Below are positions 32,322-41,175 of a stretch of 64,000 nt of DNA, piece by piece. The notes beneath the pieces were generated by a model that ran no database searches, was not told the origin of the DNA, and worked only from the letters and a program-made list of their open reading frames with translations. Numbering within the stretch: position 1 is the stretch's first letter; each line of letters begins with the position of its first letter. The position numbers and the translations under genes are program-made. Source of the stretch: an uncultured Eubacteriales bacterium (lineage in GTDB: Bacteria; Bacillota; Clostridia; Christensenellales; UBA1242); assembly GCA_948806215.1 (NCBI GenBank), contig CAQIDI010000001.1, forward strand, positions 77,704-141,703, read 5' to 3'.

Positions 32322-33016
32322 TTTTTATTATCGTTTGCCTGAATTCGTTTTATTTTTGCCCAATTTATTACGCCATAAATATCGTTAATTAAAAATGCAA
32401 ACATTGTTATTAAAACATTAAGTAAACCAATATCGCCATTAATAACTGGTATTAACCATAAAATTATAACAAACACATCGTCAAAACAATATGCCACAAA
32501 GCTAAGGTCGCTACGGCGCATAGCCAAATAGTTCGCCATACCCGAAAACATTACGGCAAGTGCACTGGTTAGTGCTTGCGGAGTGTTTAAAAACTTTAGT
32601 AAAAAATAAAAGCCAACAAAAAGTGTAACAAAACCAAATATGAACAAAACTATTTCTAGCTTTGTTATTTTTCTTATTTTAACCACTTTATTTTGTTGAT
32701 TTTTAAACCAGTTAATAATGGAAGAAATATAAAGCGGAACTGTTATGCACAAATGCCAAATTGATTCACCATAATAATCGTTTTGAAAAGATATGTAAAT
32801 ATAAACACTAATGCCAACTAAACCAAAAATGTAGGCATACCACTTTCCTTTAACCAATAAAAAGGCACAAAGCAAAATGGTTGTTGAATAAAGAGTTGAT
32901 AAAAATGGTTGCTTAAAAACAATGCCTAAAACAATAAATGCAATTTCAAATATTGTTATAAAACTTATTTCAAACCAATTCCATTCGCTAAAATAGTTTT
33001 TTATTTTATTTAACAT
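32312..33016 (-). CDS. PnuC-family vitamin transporter (nicotinamide riboside or thiamine)
   Basis: The 234-residue protein has about seven or eight membrane helices and the PnuC pattern: WNWFEISFITIFEIAFIVLG at the start, GKWYAYIFGLVG, MANYLAMRRSDLSFVAYCFDDVFVIILWL and a final NDIYGVINW. PnuC transporters bring in nicotinamide riboside; PnuT relatives take thiamine. In B. subtilis the place after rpe holds thiN (thiamine pyrophosphokinase), and pnuT genes are often found beside thiN, so thiamine is a fair guess. It overlaps rpe by 11 bases. The vitamin cannot be decided from sequence alone. Confidence 0.85.
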   Translation of the reverse strand: MLNKIKNYFSEWNWFEISFITIFEIAFIVLGIVFKQPFLSTLYSTTILLCAFLLVKGKWYAYIFGLVGISVYIYISFQNDYYGESIWHLCITVPLYISSIINWFKNQQNKVVKIRKITKLEIVLFIFGFVTLFVGFYFLLKFLNTPQALTSALAVMFSGMANYLAMRRSDLSFVAYCFDDVFVIILWLIPVINGDIGLLNVLITMFAFLINDIYGVINWAKIKRIQANDNKNNT

Positions 33017-33677
33017 TGCTTGAAATTTCCTTAACTTTTTTTATAAAAGCTTCGCGATTTTGTGCTTTATAAATCGCATTACCCATAACAGCAATATCCA
33101 TTCCGTTTTTATAAAGCCTTAAAAAGTTTTCGGCATTAACTCCGCCATCAACTTCTAACTTTATGTTATAGTTATTATCTAAAATATAGTTTTTTAAATC
33201 GTTTAGTTTTTGATAAGTTTCTTCTATAAACTTTTGTCCACTTTTACCCGGTTCAACACTCATAATTAAAACCAAATCGCAATATGGCAAATATGGCTTT
33301 AAAACACGCCAATCGGTGTTTGGTTTAATGCTAATACCAGCCAAAATTTTGTGTTTATGAATTTGTTCTAAGGCATAGTATATATTGTTTTTGTTTTCAA
33401 AACTTTCATAGTGAATTGTTATAATTGTTGGACGGCAAGCCTTATAACGCTCGATTTGAACTAATGGGTCGCTAACCATTAAGTGAACATCTAAAGCTAT
33501 GGTGGAATTTTGATTAACCTCTAATAATTTTTGTAAGCTTAAGCATTTTGCTGGTACAAAGCTACCATCCATAACATCGCAGTGCATAAAGTCTGCGCCA
33601 GATTGTTCGCATTCTTTAACATAATTAACCAAAACATCTTCGTTTTCTGGATTTGTGCTTGGTGCAATTTTAATCAT
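33006..33677 (-). CDS. rpe: Ribulose-phosphate 3-epimerase
   Basis: Rpe interconverts ribulose 5-phosphate and xylulose 5-phosphate in the pentose phosphate pathway. The 223-residue TIM barrel has IAPSTN at the start, HCDVMDGSFVPA (metal His and catalytic Asp), LDVHLMVSDP, TIHYES, GISIKPNTD, VLIMSVEPGKSGQKF, LEVDGGVNAEN and VMGNAIYKA. It overlaps rsgA by 8 bases and the pnuC-like gene by 11, so the three are co-transcribed. Confidence 0.97.
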   Translation of the reverse strand: MIKIAPSTNPENEDVLVNYVKECEQSGADFMHCDVMDGSFVPAKCLSLQKLLEVNQNSTIALDVHLMVSDPLVQIERYKACRPTIITIHYESFENKNNIYYALEQIHKHKILAGISIKPNTDWRVLKPYLPYCDLVLIMSVEPGKSGQKFIEETYQKLNDLKNYILDNNYNIKLEVDGGVNAENFLRLYKNGMDIAVMGNAIYKAQNREAFIKKVKEISSNVK

Positions 33678-34542
33678 ATTTTTTATCCCAACTTTCTTTT
33701 AATTTTTTATATATTGTAACATATCGATTATAGCGATTTATGCTAAGTTTATTATTGTTTACTGCATTTGCAACGCCACAATTAGCATCGTTAATATTAG
33801 TGTGACAACAGTTGGAAAACTTGCATTTATATTGGCTAAAATCGGCATAATATTCCTTTAAATCGCTAGGCTCTAAGTCTAGCACTTCAAGCATACTAAA
33901 CCCCGGTGTGTCGGCAACTAAACAATTATCAAAGCTAAATATTTCACAAACTCTGGTGGTGTGTTTGCCACGATCAACTTTTTTGCTAAGAATATTTGTT
34001 TGCTGATTAATTTGCGGGCTTAAAGCATTTAGTAGCGAACTTTTTCCAACTGCACTTTGCCCTGCAAAAACTGTGAATTTGTTTTTTAATATTTCTTTTA
34101 AATTGCTAACCTGATTGTTAACAGCCGAAGTTTGAATAATGCTTGTTACAACTCCACTATAATCGTTAATAACATCTAACAAAAACTTATCGGTTGTTGT
34201 ATCAATTTTATTAATAACCAAAATTGGATTAATGGCGTGCATATTACAATAAACTATTAGTTTATCAACTAAATAAAAATCGGGTGCTGGGCTTGGTGCT
34301 ATTACTATTACTAGTTGATCAACATTTGCAACTGTTGGTCTTATTAAATTGTTTTTTCGTGGCAAAATAGCTGTTATAACAAAATTGTTGCTATAATCAT
34401 CTTTTTTAATATTAACAATATCGCCAACAAGAAGTTTTATTTCCTTTTTTAAATTTCCTGTTGGTGTTGCAAGCACTGTTTCACCTGAATTAAGTTTTAC
34501 TGTTGCGTTGCCAGAAAGTATTTTAATTATTCTTGCTTCCAC
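33670..34542 (-). CDS. rsgA: Ribosome small-subunit GTPase RsgA (GTG start)
   Basis: RsgA is a circularly permuted GTPase that checks late 30S assembly. The 290-residue product has an N-terminal OB domain, then G4 NKID, P-loop GQSAVGKSSLLNAL, switch region KVDRGKHTTRVCEIF, G3 DTPGFSML, and a zinc site CKFSNCCHTNINDANCGV. The start is GTG (34540-34542), preceded by AGGT. It lies four bases after rlmN. In B. subtilis prpC and prkC stand between rlmN and rsgA; here they are missing. Confidence 0.96.
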   Translation of the reverse strand: MEARIIKILSGNATVKLNSGETVLATPTGNLKKEIKLLVGDIVNIKKDDYSNNFVITAILPRKNNLIRPTVANVDQLVIVIAPSPAPDFYLVDKLIVYCNMHAINPILVINKIDTTTDKFLLDVINDYSGVVTSIIQTSAVNNQVSNLKEILKNKFTVFAGQSAVGKSSLLNALSPQINQQTNILSKKVDRGKHTTRVCEIFSFDNCLVADTPGFSMLEVLDLEPSDLKEYYADFSQYKCKFSNCCHTNINDANCGVANAVNNNKLSINRYNRYVTIYKKLKESWDKKYD

Positions 34543-34546
34543 TTAT

Positions 34547-35845
34547 TTACCTATATTTTTGTTTGCTATTAGTTTTTGTAATTTTATTAAAAGCTTGATT
34601 TCTTGCTTGTTTAACATTTGGATTTTTAGATTTTAGTTTATCGTTTTTGTTGGTTAAATTTTTCGCATTTTTACTAAATTTATTATTTGATTTAAATTTT
34701 GATTTATTATCTAAATTGCGCTGCTTTTTAACATTTTGCGTAGTAGTTTTTTTGGTTTGAATATCCTTTGATATAACCGCGGTTGTTTTAACTTTTTGAA
34801 CCTTGTTAGTTTGCAAGTTTAACTCTTTATTTCTAAGTTGACCGCAAGCGCCATCAATATCGTCGCCAAGACTACGTCTTATTGTTGCACTTGTTCCATT
34901 AATTAAAAGTTCACGCAAAAATAAATTCATTTTGTTTTCTAATGTTCCAATAAGTCCGCGTTCGGTTACATCGTTTAATCTTATTAAATTAACGTGACAA
35001 GTTAAGTTTTCTAACAATGCACTAAGTTCTCTGGCACATTCTAAACTATCGTTAACACCTTTAATTAGTGCATATTCGATTATAACTCTGCGATTAGTTA
35101 AAGTGTAATAGTATTTTGCCGCTTCAATAACACTTTCTATAGTGTAGCTTTTAGATATTGGCATTATTTCACGCCTAATTTTATTATTTGGTGCGTGTAA
35201 TGATATTGCAAGAGTTACATTTAGCCCTAAATCGGCTAGTTTTTCGATTTTAGGAACTAATCCGCAAGTGGAAACTGTTATGTTTCTAACGCTAAAATTC
35301 AATCCATTTTCGCTAGTAACTAACTTTAAAAATTTTGCCACATTATCAAAATTATCAAGTGGTTCGCCTGAACCCATTAAAACAATATTTGTTATTGCTC
35401 TATCTTTGGCTGTTCCCTTTAAGTATGCATTAACTGCAGTTATTTGCCCTAAAATTTCGCCAGCACTAAGGTTTCTTACAAAGTTTAATCCGCTAGCGCA
35501 AAAAGCACAATTCATTTTGCAACCAACTTGTGTGCTAACACACAAAGTTTTTCCAAACTTATATTGCATTAAAACGCCTTCGATTAAATTATTATCGTTT
35601 AGTTTAAATAAAAATTTTATGGTTTTATCTTTAGATTTAAAAGTTTTATATATTTTAACAGCTTGAAATTTTGCACCACTTATAGAAACTTTATCTAAAA
35701 AGGCTTTTGGCAAAACAGTTGAATCTGAAAAATCCTTACCGTTTAAAATATCGGTATAAAGTTGTTTTGCTCTAAATTTTGGTTCGTTTAAAGAAGTAAC
35801 ATAGTTTGTTATTTCTTCTAAATCGTAATCTAATAAATTAATCAT
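34547..35845 (-). CDS. rlmN: 23S rRNA/tRNA adenine-C2 methyltransferase RlmN with basic C-terminal tail
   Basis: RlmN is a radical-SAM enzyme that methylates A2503 of 23S rRNA and A37 of some tRNAs. The core has CSTQVGCKMNCAFCASG-type sequence (CxxxCxxC for the iron-sulfur cluster), GSGEPLDN, the SAM-contact ISLHAPN and the C-terminal GACGQLR with its catalytic Cys. At 432 residues it is about 85 longer than usual. After residue 350 a Lys/Asn/Thr-rich low-complexity tail follows (KSKFKSNNKFSKNAKN), possibly an RNA-binding aid. It overlaps rsmB by 8 bases. Confidence 0.95.
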   Translation of the reverse strand: MINLLDYDLEEITNYVTSLNEPKFRAKQLYTDILNGKDFSDSTVLPKAFLDKVSISGAKFQAVKIYKTFKSKDKTIKFLFKLNDNNLIEGVLMQYKFGKTLCVSTQVGCKMNCAFCASGLNFVRNLSAGEILGQITAVNAYLKGTAKDRAITNIVLMGSGEPLDNFDNVAKFLKLVTSENGLNFSVRNITVSTCGLVPKIEKLADLGLNVTLAISLHAPNNKIRREIMPISKSYTIESVIEAAKYYYTLTNRRVIIEYALIKGVNDSLECARELSALLENLTCHVNLIRLNDVTERGLIGTLENKMNLFLRELLINGTSATIRRSLGDDIDGACGQLRNKELNLQTNKVQKVKTTAVISKDIQTKKTTTQNVKKQRNLDNKSKFKSNNKFSKNAKNLTNKNDKLKSKNPNVKQARNQAFNKITKTNSKQKYR

Positions 35846-37115
35846 TTCGTTTTATCCTTCCTATAAAAAATCCTTCGGTGTTGCTTATATGTGGTAAAAA
35901 TGTTTTAAAATTTTCTCCTAATGCATCAATACCATAACAATCTACTGGCACAATGCTAAAATTTTTGTGTGATTTTAAAAATTTATTTAAAACTTCTTGA
36001 TTTTCGTTTGGATTAATTGTGCAAGTGCTATAAATAATTTCGCCACCAATTTTAACATATTTACTGTTGTTTTCTAAAATGTTTAATTGAAGCGAACAAA
36101 GTTCCTCTAAATTTTTTGGTTCGTTTAATAATATATCTGGTTTTTTGTTAATAACGCCCAAGCCAGAGCAAGGAACATCTAATAAAACCACATCAAACAT
36201 TTCGTTAAATTCTTGATTAAATAAAGTTGCATTTAACACAGAAGTTTTAATATTTTTTATCTGCATTCGGTTAACATAATTATTAATTAACTCCACTCTG
36301 TGTGGGTGAACATCACAAGCGTAAACCAAAGCATTTGGGTTTAGGGTTGCAACATAGCAAGCCTTACCACCTGGGGCTGAGCAAGCGTCCAAAATAACAT
36401 CACCCTTGCACTGCCTTGAAACTAGCATACTGGTTATGCCCTGTGGCGTGTAGAACTTGGTTAGTTCGTTAAGTTTTATTAACTTTTCGTAGTTAACATA
36501 AACAGCATCGTTTAATTTTGAATTTGAATATTCTATGTTATTTTTTTCTAATAATTCTTTAAAATCCTTAACAGAAATAAGATTTGTGTTAATTCTAATA
36601 TGCGTATTATCGGTAAGCGAAGTTGAAAGCATATTAACAGTTTGATTCAAACCATAATTATCTAACAAAAACTTAATAAACCAAATTGGTTTAGAATAAT
36701 TTATCGATAGTTTTTGTATTTCGGTTAAGTTATTATCTAGAGAAAAATCGGTTTTTAATATGTTTTTTATAACCGCATTAATAAAACCGCTATAAGGTTT
36801 TAATTCCGAATTTTTTGCAAGGTTAACTAGTTCGTTACCTAATGCAAAATTTGGAATAGAATTAACTTCAAATTTAACAAAGCAAGCAATTTTTAAAATT
36901 AATGTTACTTGTTTTTTAGGTGCTTTTTTATAGAACTGATTTAAGTAATAGCTATATTTCACATCGTTATCAATAACGCCATAAACAATTTTGGTTACCA
37001 AACCAAAATTAATATCCGCCACCATACTAAACTTGTTTAACTCTAGCGAGCTATAGGCATTATTAAAATATATTTGTTTTAAAATGTTATAACTATAACT
37101 TAATTCTTTGTTCAT
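35838..37115 (-). CDS. rsmB: 16S rRNA (cytosine-967-C5)-methyltransferase RsmB
   Basis: The 425-residue protein has an N-terminal NusB-like helical domain (about 1-140) and a SAM-binding methyltransferase domain with VILDACSAPGGKACYVATL, DVVLLDVPCSGLGVI (first catalytic Cys) and EIIYSTCTINPNENQEV (second Cys). It makes m5C967 in 16S rRNA. It lies four bases after fmt and overlaps rlmN. Confidence 0.95.
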   Translation of the reverse strand: MNKELSYSYNILKQIYFNNAYSSLELNKFSMVADINFGLVTKIVYGVIDNDVKYSYYLNQFYKKAPKKQVTLILKIACFVKFEVNSIPNFALGNELVNLAKNSELKPYSGFINAVIKNILKTDFSLDNNLTEIQKLSINYSKPIWFIKFLLDNYGLNQTVNMLSTSLTDNTHIRINTNLISVKDFKELLEKNNIEYSNSKLNDAVYVNYEKLIKLNELTKFYTPQGITSMLVSRQCKGDVILDACSAPGGKACYVATLNPNALVYACDVHPHRVELINNYVNRMQIKNIKTSVLNATLFNQEFNEMFDVVLLDVPCSGLGVINKKPDILLNEPKNLEELCSLQLNILENNSKYVKIGGEIIYSTCTINPNENQEVLNKFLKSHKNFSIVPVDCYGIDALGENFKTFLPHISNTEGFFIGRIKRND

Positions 37116-37119
37116 AAAA

Positions 37120-38082
37120 TTATTCGCTTAAAACCTTTGATTTAACTTCTATGTGTTTTCCATTTAAATAACTTTTGCTTAACATTGCTTTTCCATTTTC
37201 TGGTTGAAGTTCGATTATGTTTATAAGTCCATCGCAAGATTTAATAACTAACCCAACTTTAGGTTTTGCAACCACAACTTCTCCCACATTAAAATCGCTT
37301 AAATTAACATTAAGATTTTGAATTTCTTGATTAGTTAAACTAGATGCACGAAGCAATTTAAACTTTACTCCATTAATACTAACACTTATTGTTGGCCAAG
37401 GGTTAAGCCCATTAATTAAACTAGCCAATTGTTTAGCGGGCATATTAAAATCAGCCTTAAATTGGTCCTTTTTAAACATTTTGCATAGGATTACCTCACT
37501 CTCGTTTTGAGGTGTGAATGTTGCAGTGTTATTTTCAATTTGAGTTAAAGCTTCTAATAAGCATTCTGCCCCAAGCGGAGCTAACCTTAAAAACAACTCG
37601 CCTGCTGTTTCGTTTTTATTTATGCTAACCGATTTTTTTAATATTGTTGGACCATCGTCCATACCAATTTGTGTTTTTAGTATTGTTATTCCTGTTTCGG
37701 TTTCGCCATTTATTATTGCCCACTGAATTGGCGATGCTCCTCTATATTTTGGAAGTAAACTGCCGTGAACATTAATAACTCCGTGTGGAGCAATATCTAA
37801 AACTTCTTGACTTAATATTTGACCATAAGCACAAGTTACAAAAATATCGGCATTAAGTTTTTTTAATGGTTCAACACCATTTAGCCTAATTTTTTCAAAT
37901 TGAAAAACTGGAATATTATGTTTTAGTGCCAGCTTTTTAACTGGTGGAAATTCTAGTTTGCCGTGCCTACCAACAGGTTTATCGGGCTGAGTAACAACAC
38001 CAACTACTTGATGATTACTATTAATTAATGCTTGAAGTGATGGAACAGCAAAATCGGGAGTTCCTAAAAAAACAATTTTCAT
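37120..38082 (-). CDS. fmt: Methionyl-tRNA formyltransferase
   Basis: Fmt formylates initiator Met-tRNA with 10-formyl-tetrahydrofolate. The 320-residue protein shows MKIVFLGTPDFAVPSLQAL at the start, VVTQPDKPVGR, and the catalytic region INVHGSLLPKYRGASPIQWAI with TGITILKTQIGMDDGP. A C-terminal OB-like domain follows from about residue 205. It lies one base after def; the pair works on the same N-terminal methionine. Confidence 0.97.
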   Translation of the reverse strand: MKIVFLGTPDFAVPSLQALINSNHQVVGVVTQPDKPVGRHGKLEFPPVKKLALKHNIPVFQFEKIRLNGVEPLKKLNADIFVTCAYGQILSQEVLDIAPHGVINVHGSLLPKYRGASPIQWAIINGETETGITILKTQIGMDDGPTILKKSVSINKNETAGELFLRLAPLGAECLLEALTQIENNTATFTPQNESEVILCKMFKKDQFKADFNMPAKQLASLINGLNPWPTISVSINGVKFKLLRASSLTNQEIQNLNVNLSDFNVGEVVVAKPKVGLVIKSCDGLINIIELQPENGKAMLSKSYLNGKHIEVKSKVLSE

Positions 38083-38083
38083 A

Positions 38084-38569
38084 TTACTTTTTGCTTCCTT
38101 TATATTCTTCTTCAGGATTATATAATCTTGTCATTTTATCAATAAACAAAATGCCTTTTAAATGGTCGGTTTCGTGTGAAAGTGCACAAGCCAAATAACC
38201 TGTTCCGGTTATAACAAATTCGTCGCCATATCTATCACAAGCTTTAACTGTGATTTGTTCTGGACGATTAACATAAGCTTGGCAGTTCTTAACACTTAAG
38301 CAACCTTCAACATTTTCTTGAGTTCCAAATTCTTCTAAAATTTCGGGATTAACTAACTCTAAATACATATTATTAACTTCAATAACCACAACTTTTTTTA
38401 AAACTCCAACTTGTGGTGCTGCTAACCCTACCCCATATTTTGCACGCATTGTATCACGCATATCATCTAATAATTGCCAAAGAGATTCGTTAAACTCTCT
38501 AACAGGTTTTGCTTTCTTTCTTAAAAATTCGTTATTTACATCGTTATAAACAATACTTCTTGTTGCCAT
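38084..38569 (-). CDS. def: Peptide deformylase
   Basis: Def removes the formyl group from new proteins. The 161-residue metalloprotease has all three motifs: GVGLAAPQVG, EGCLSV (metal Cys) and SHETDHLKG (two metal His and catalytic Glu). It lies between priA and fmt, as in many Firmicutes. Confidence 0.97.
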   Translation of the reverse strand: MATRSIVYNDVNNEFLRKKAKPVREFNESLWQLLDDMRDTMRAKYGVGLAAPQVGVLKKVVVIEVNNMYLELVNPEILEEFGTQENVEGCLSVKNCQAYVNRPEQITVKACDRYGDEFVITGTGYLACALSHETDHLKGILFIDKMTRLYNPEEEYKGSKK

Positions 38570-38583
38570 ATTAATTATTTCCT

Positions 38584-40776
38584 TTAACTCAAATTTTGTG
38601 GATTTATTTCTACAAAAACGCTAACCTTTTGATTTCCGTTGCCAACACATTCAAATATGCTTTGCATAAGATTTTCGTTTTCGTTTTTTACTCTCATTAA
38701 TATTTGAAATCTGAATTTATTTTTTATTTTTGTTAACGGCGACCGCATTGCCTCTAAAAAATAAAAATCTGATTTGTTTTTTAATTTTAGGTTTTTTAAT
38801 TTTAAAAATAATTCGTGTGTTAAATCGCGAGCACTATTTTCGGTTTCGGAAGTTATTAAAACTCTTACTATTTTTGAAAATGGTGGAAACGCTGTGGTTT
38901 CTCGCAAATTTATTTCTTTGTTATAAAAACGAGTGTAATCGTAGTTTAAACAAAGATTATAAACATAATGTTTTGGAAAAAATGTTTGAAGAATAACTTT
39001 TCCTTGCTTTTCTCCGCGTCCGGCTCGACCTGCAACCTGAGTTATTAACTGAAAAGTTTTTTCGGTTGCCATAAAATCGCAGAAAAATAAACTTAAGTCG
39101 GCATCTAAAATTCCAACAAGAGTAACTAGCGGAAAATCGTGCCCTTTTGCTATCATTTGAGTGCCAACCAAAATTGCAGGTTTACTTTTTTCAAATTCGG
39201 TTAAAATTTTTGCATAAGAATCCTTTGTGGAAATAGTGTCGTTATCCATACGCAAAATTTTAGTTTTAGGAAAATATTCCTTTAATTCCTGAACAACTTT
39301 TTCTGTGCCAGTATTTCCAAGTTTTAAGTGTTGATTTCCGCACATAGGACATTTTGTTAAAACCTTAAAGCGTTTGCCACAATAATGGCATTTTAACATA
39401 TTATCTTCTTTGTGATAAACCAACGAAACATCGCAATCGCTACACGATGCAACATAACCGCATTCCTTACACATTAAAAAACTGGAAAATCCCCTACGAT
39501 TTAAAAACAATATTGCTTGCTCGCCAGCGTTAATGGTGTTTGTTAAATTTTCGATTAGCTCGCTTGAATATAAACTAGTGTTACCCGACCTGAACTCACG
39601 AGTCATATCAACAATATTAATTGGTGGCATCGGTGCATTATTAACACGATTTTTAAGCGTTATTAAGTTATACTCGCCGGTTTGTGATAAATAATAACTT
39701 TCCACCATTGGTGTTGCACTACCTAAAATTAGGGGGCAAGCATTTGCTTTTGCCCGGAATTTTGCAACCGTGTGAGTATCGTACCTAGGATTACTATCGG
39801 ACTTATAGGAGCTATCGTGTTCTTCATCAATTATTATTGCTCCAATATTGGTTAAAGGTGCAAAAATAGCACTTCTTGCTCCAATAGCAATGGTTGCTTC
39901 GCCATTTCTTAGCCTATTCCACTCGTCAAATTTTTCGCCAGCACTAAGCCCAGAATGCAATACTGCAACCAAATTTCCAAATCTTGCCCTAAACTGCTTA
40001 ACGGTTTTTGGTGTTAGAGAAATTTCTGGAACAAGCATTATAGCTGATTTTTTTTTATTTAACATTTCACTAATAACACGCATATAAATTTCGGTTTTAC
40101 CGCTTCCAGTAACACCATATAATAAATGTACTTTGTTTTGATTGTTTAAAACTATATTAACTGCATTTTGTTGTTCGTTAGTTAATGTTACATTAATATC
40201 GGAAATTTCTTGATTATTTAATGGCGAACGATTTATTTGTTTTGTTGAAACAATTAAAAATTGCTTTTTGATTAATGCATTAACCGAAGATGCTCCAAAT
40301 TTTGACCTTAGAAAAGCCAAATTTGTTAAGCCATTATTTTTAACATAGTTTATAGCATTAATCTGATTTTGGGCGTTGGCTTTTATGTTTGCAAGTTCGC
40401 CTGACATATTTTCGTTAAACAAAACAAATTCTTTAATTTGTTCCTTAACCTTTCCACTTCTAATTTGGCTTGGAAGCACTAACCTAATAACATCTACCAT
40501 ACGCAGGTTAAAAGTTTGTTTCATAAAATAAATTAAATCGATTAGTTCTGGTAAAATTAATGGTTTATTATCTAAAACTTTTATTATTGGTTTTAATTTT
40601 TCGGTTTTAAGTGAACTGGAATTTTTTAGTTTTATAACATAGCCTTCTATTTGCCTATTGCCAAAAGGTAACAAAACCCTATAACCCACAGTTAATGTTA
40701 GGTTATCGGGCACGATATAATCAAATATTTTATCTAGCGAACTAGTTAATACATCTACAATTACTTCAGCAATCAT
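38584..40776 (-). CDS. priA: Primosomal replication-restart helicase PriA
   Basis: PriA reloads the replisome at stalled forks. The product has the N-terminal 3'-end-binding domain (MIAEVIVDVLTSSLDKIFDYIVP), Walker A LLYGVTGSGKTEIYMR, DEEH, the zinc-binding cysteine cluster CKECGYVASCSDCDVSLVYHKEDNMLKCHYC...CPMC and helicase motif VAGRAGRGEKQGKVILQT. I place the start at ATG 40776 with AGGAAT five bases before it. The open frame to 40818 includes the rpoZ terminator. Result: 730 residues. B. subtilis has coaBC between rpoZ and priA; here it is absent. Confidence 0.95.
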   Translation of the reverse strand: MIAEVIVDVLTSSLDKIFDYIVPDNLTLTVGYRVLLPFGNRQIEGYVIKLKNSSSLKTEKLKPIIKVLDNKPLILPELIDLIYFMKQTFNLRMVDVIRLVLPSQIRSGKVKEQIKEFVLFNENMSGELANIKANAQNQINAINYVKNNGLTNLAFLRSKFGASSVNALIKKQFLIVSTKQINRSPLNNQEISDINVTLTNEQQNAVNIVLNNQNKVHLLYGVTGSGKTEIYMRVISEMLNKKKSAIMLVPEISLTPKTVKQFRARFGNLVAVLHSGLSAGEKFDEWNRLRNGEATIAIGARSAIFAPLTNIGAIIIDEEHDSSYKSDSNPRYDTHTVAKFRAKANACPLILGSATPMVESYYLSQTGEYNLITLKNRVNNAPMPPINIVDMTREFRSGNTSLYSSELIENLTNTINAGEQAILFLNRRGFSSFLMCKECGYVASCSDCDVSLVYHKEDNMLKCHYCGKRFKVLTKCPMCGNQHLKLGNTGTEKVVQELKEYFPKTKILRMDNDTISTKDSYAKILTEFEKSKPAILVGTQMIAKGHDFPLVTLVGILDADLSLFFCDFMATEKTFQLITQVAGRAGRGEKQGKVILQTFFPKHYVYNLCLNYDYTRFYNKEINLRETTAFPPFSKIVRVLITSETENSARDLTHELFLKLKNLKLKNKSDFYFLEAMRSPLTKIKNKFRFQILMRVKNENENLMQSIFECVGNGNQKVSVFVEINPQNLS

Positions 40777-40789
40777 TTTATTCCTAATA

Positions 40790-40823
40790 CAAAAAAATCT
40801 ATTGCAAATTGCAAGCAATAGAC
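40790..40823 (-). terminator. Intrinsic terminator between rpoZ and priA
   Basis: On the minus strand an 8-bp stem TCTATTGC/GCAATAGA (40815-40822 with 40798-40805) is followed by seven T. It lies directly before priA, so downstream expression must rely on read-through or another promoter; I saw none in the 13 bases left. Confidence 0.85.
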
Positions 40824-40826
40824 TTT

Positions 40827-41012
40827 TTATTTTCCAACAATCTCACCTGAAAAAACTTCGTTTACCGCACGAGTTACTTCTGGAACTTCTTCCTTTTCTT
40901 TTTCGGTTAAACTTTGAGAAAGTAGTTTCGCACGTTTGCTAACAATTACTGCTAGTTTATATGGATTTCCAACTTTTTTAACAAGTGTATCAATAGGTGG
41001 TTCTAATAACAT
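40827..41012 (-). CDS. rpoZ: DNA-directed RNA polymerase subunit omega
   Basis: The 61-residue protein begins MLLEPPIDTLVKKVGNPYKLAVIVSKRAKLL, the omega pattern, and ends with VTRAVNEVFSGEI. Omega helps fold and assemble the beta' subunit. AAGGAG lies seven bases before the ATG. The usual partner gmk is not upstream; ligA is found instead. Confidence 0.95.
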   Translation of the reverse strand: MLLEPPIDTLVKKVGNPYKLAVIVSKRAKLLSQSLTEKEKEEVPEVTRAVNEVFSGEIVGK

Positions 41013-41043
41013 ATACTGCTCCTTAAAAACAATTTACTTAATT

Positions 41044-41072
41044 ATTATAACAACTAAAAATTATTTTATCAA
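41044..41072 (-). promoter_or_regulatory. Promoter of rpoZ
   Basis: On the minus strand TTGATA (41067-41072), a 17-base spacer and TATAAT (41044-41049), about 30 bases before the rpoZ start. Confidence 0.8.
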
Positions 41073-41145
41073 GTAATATAAATATTATTATATTATTATT
41101 ATTTATAATAAACTCGCAAAAAATGCTTTTTAATAGTTAAACAAC

Positions 41146-41175
41146 AAAAAAACACCAGCATAGCTAGTGAATTTT
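41146..41175 (-). terminator. Intrinsic terminator after ligA
   Basis: On the minus strand CACTAGC/GCTGGTG (41163-41169 with 41153-41159) forms a stem followed by seven T, right after the ligA stop codon. Confidence 0.85.

Noticed and set aside
38730..38996. Plus-strand frame of 88 residues inside priA
   Set aside because: It is a shadow of the priA C terminus in another frame, with no ribosome site.
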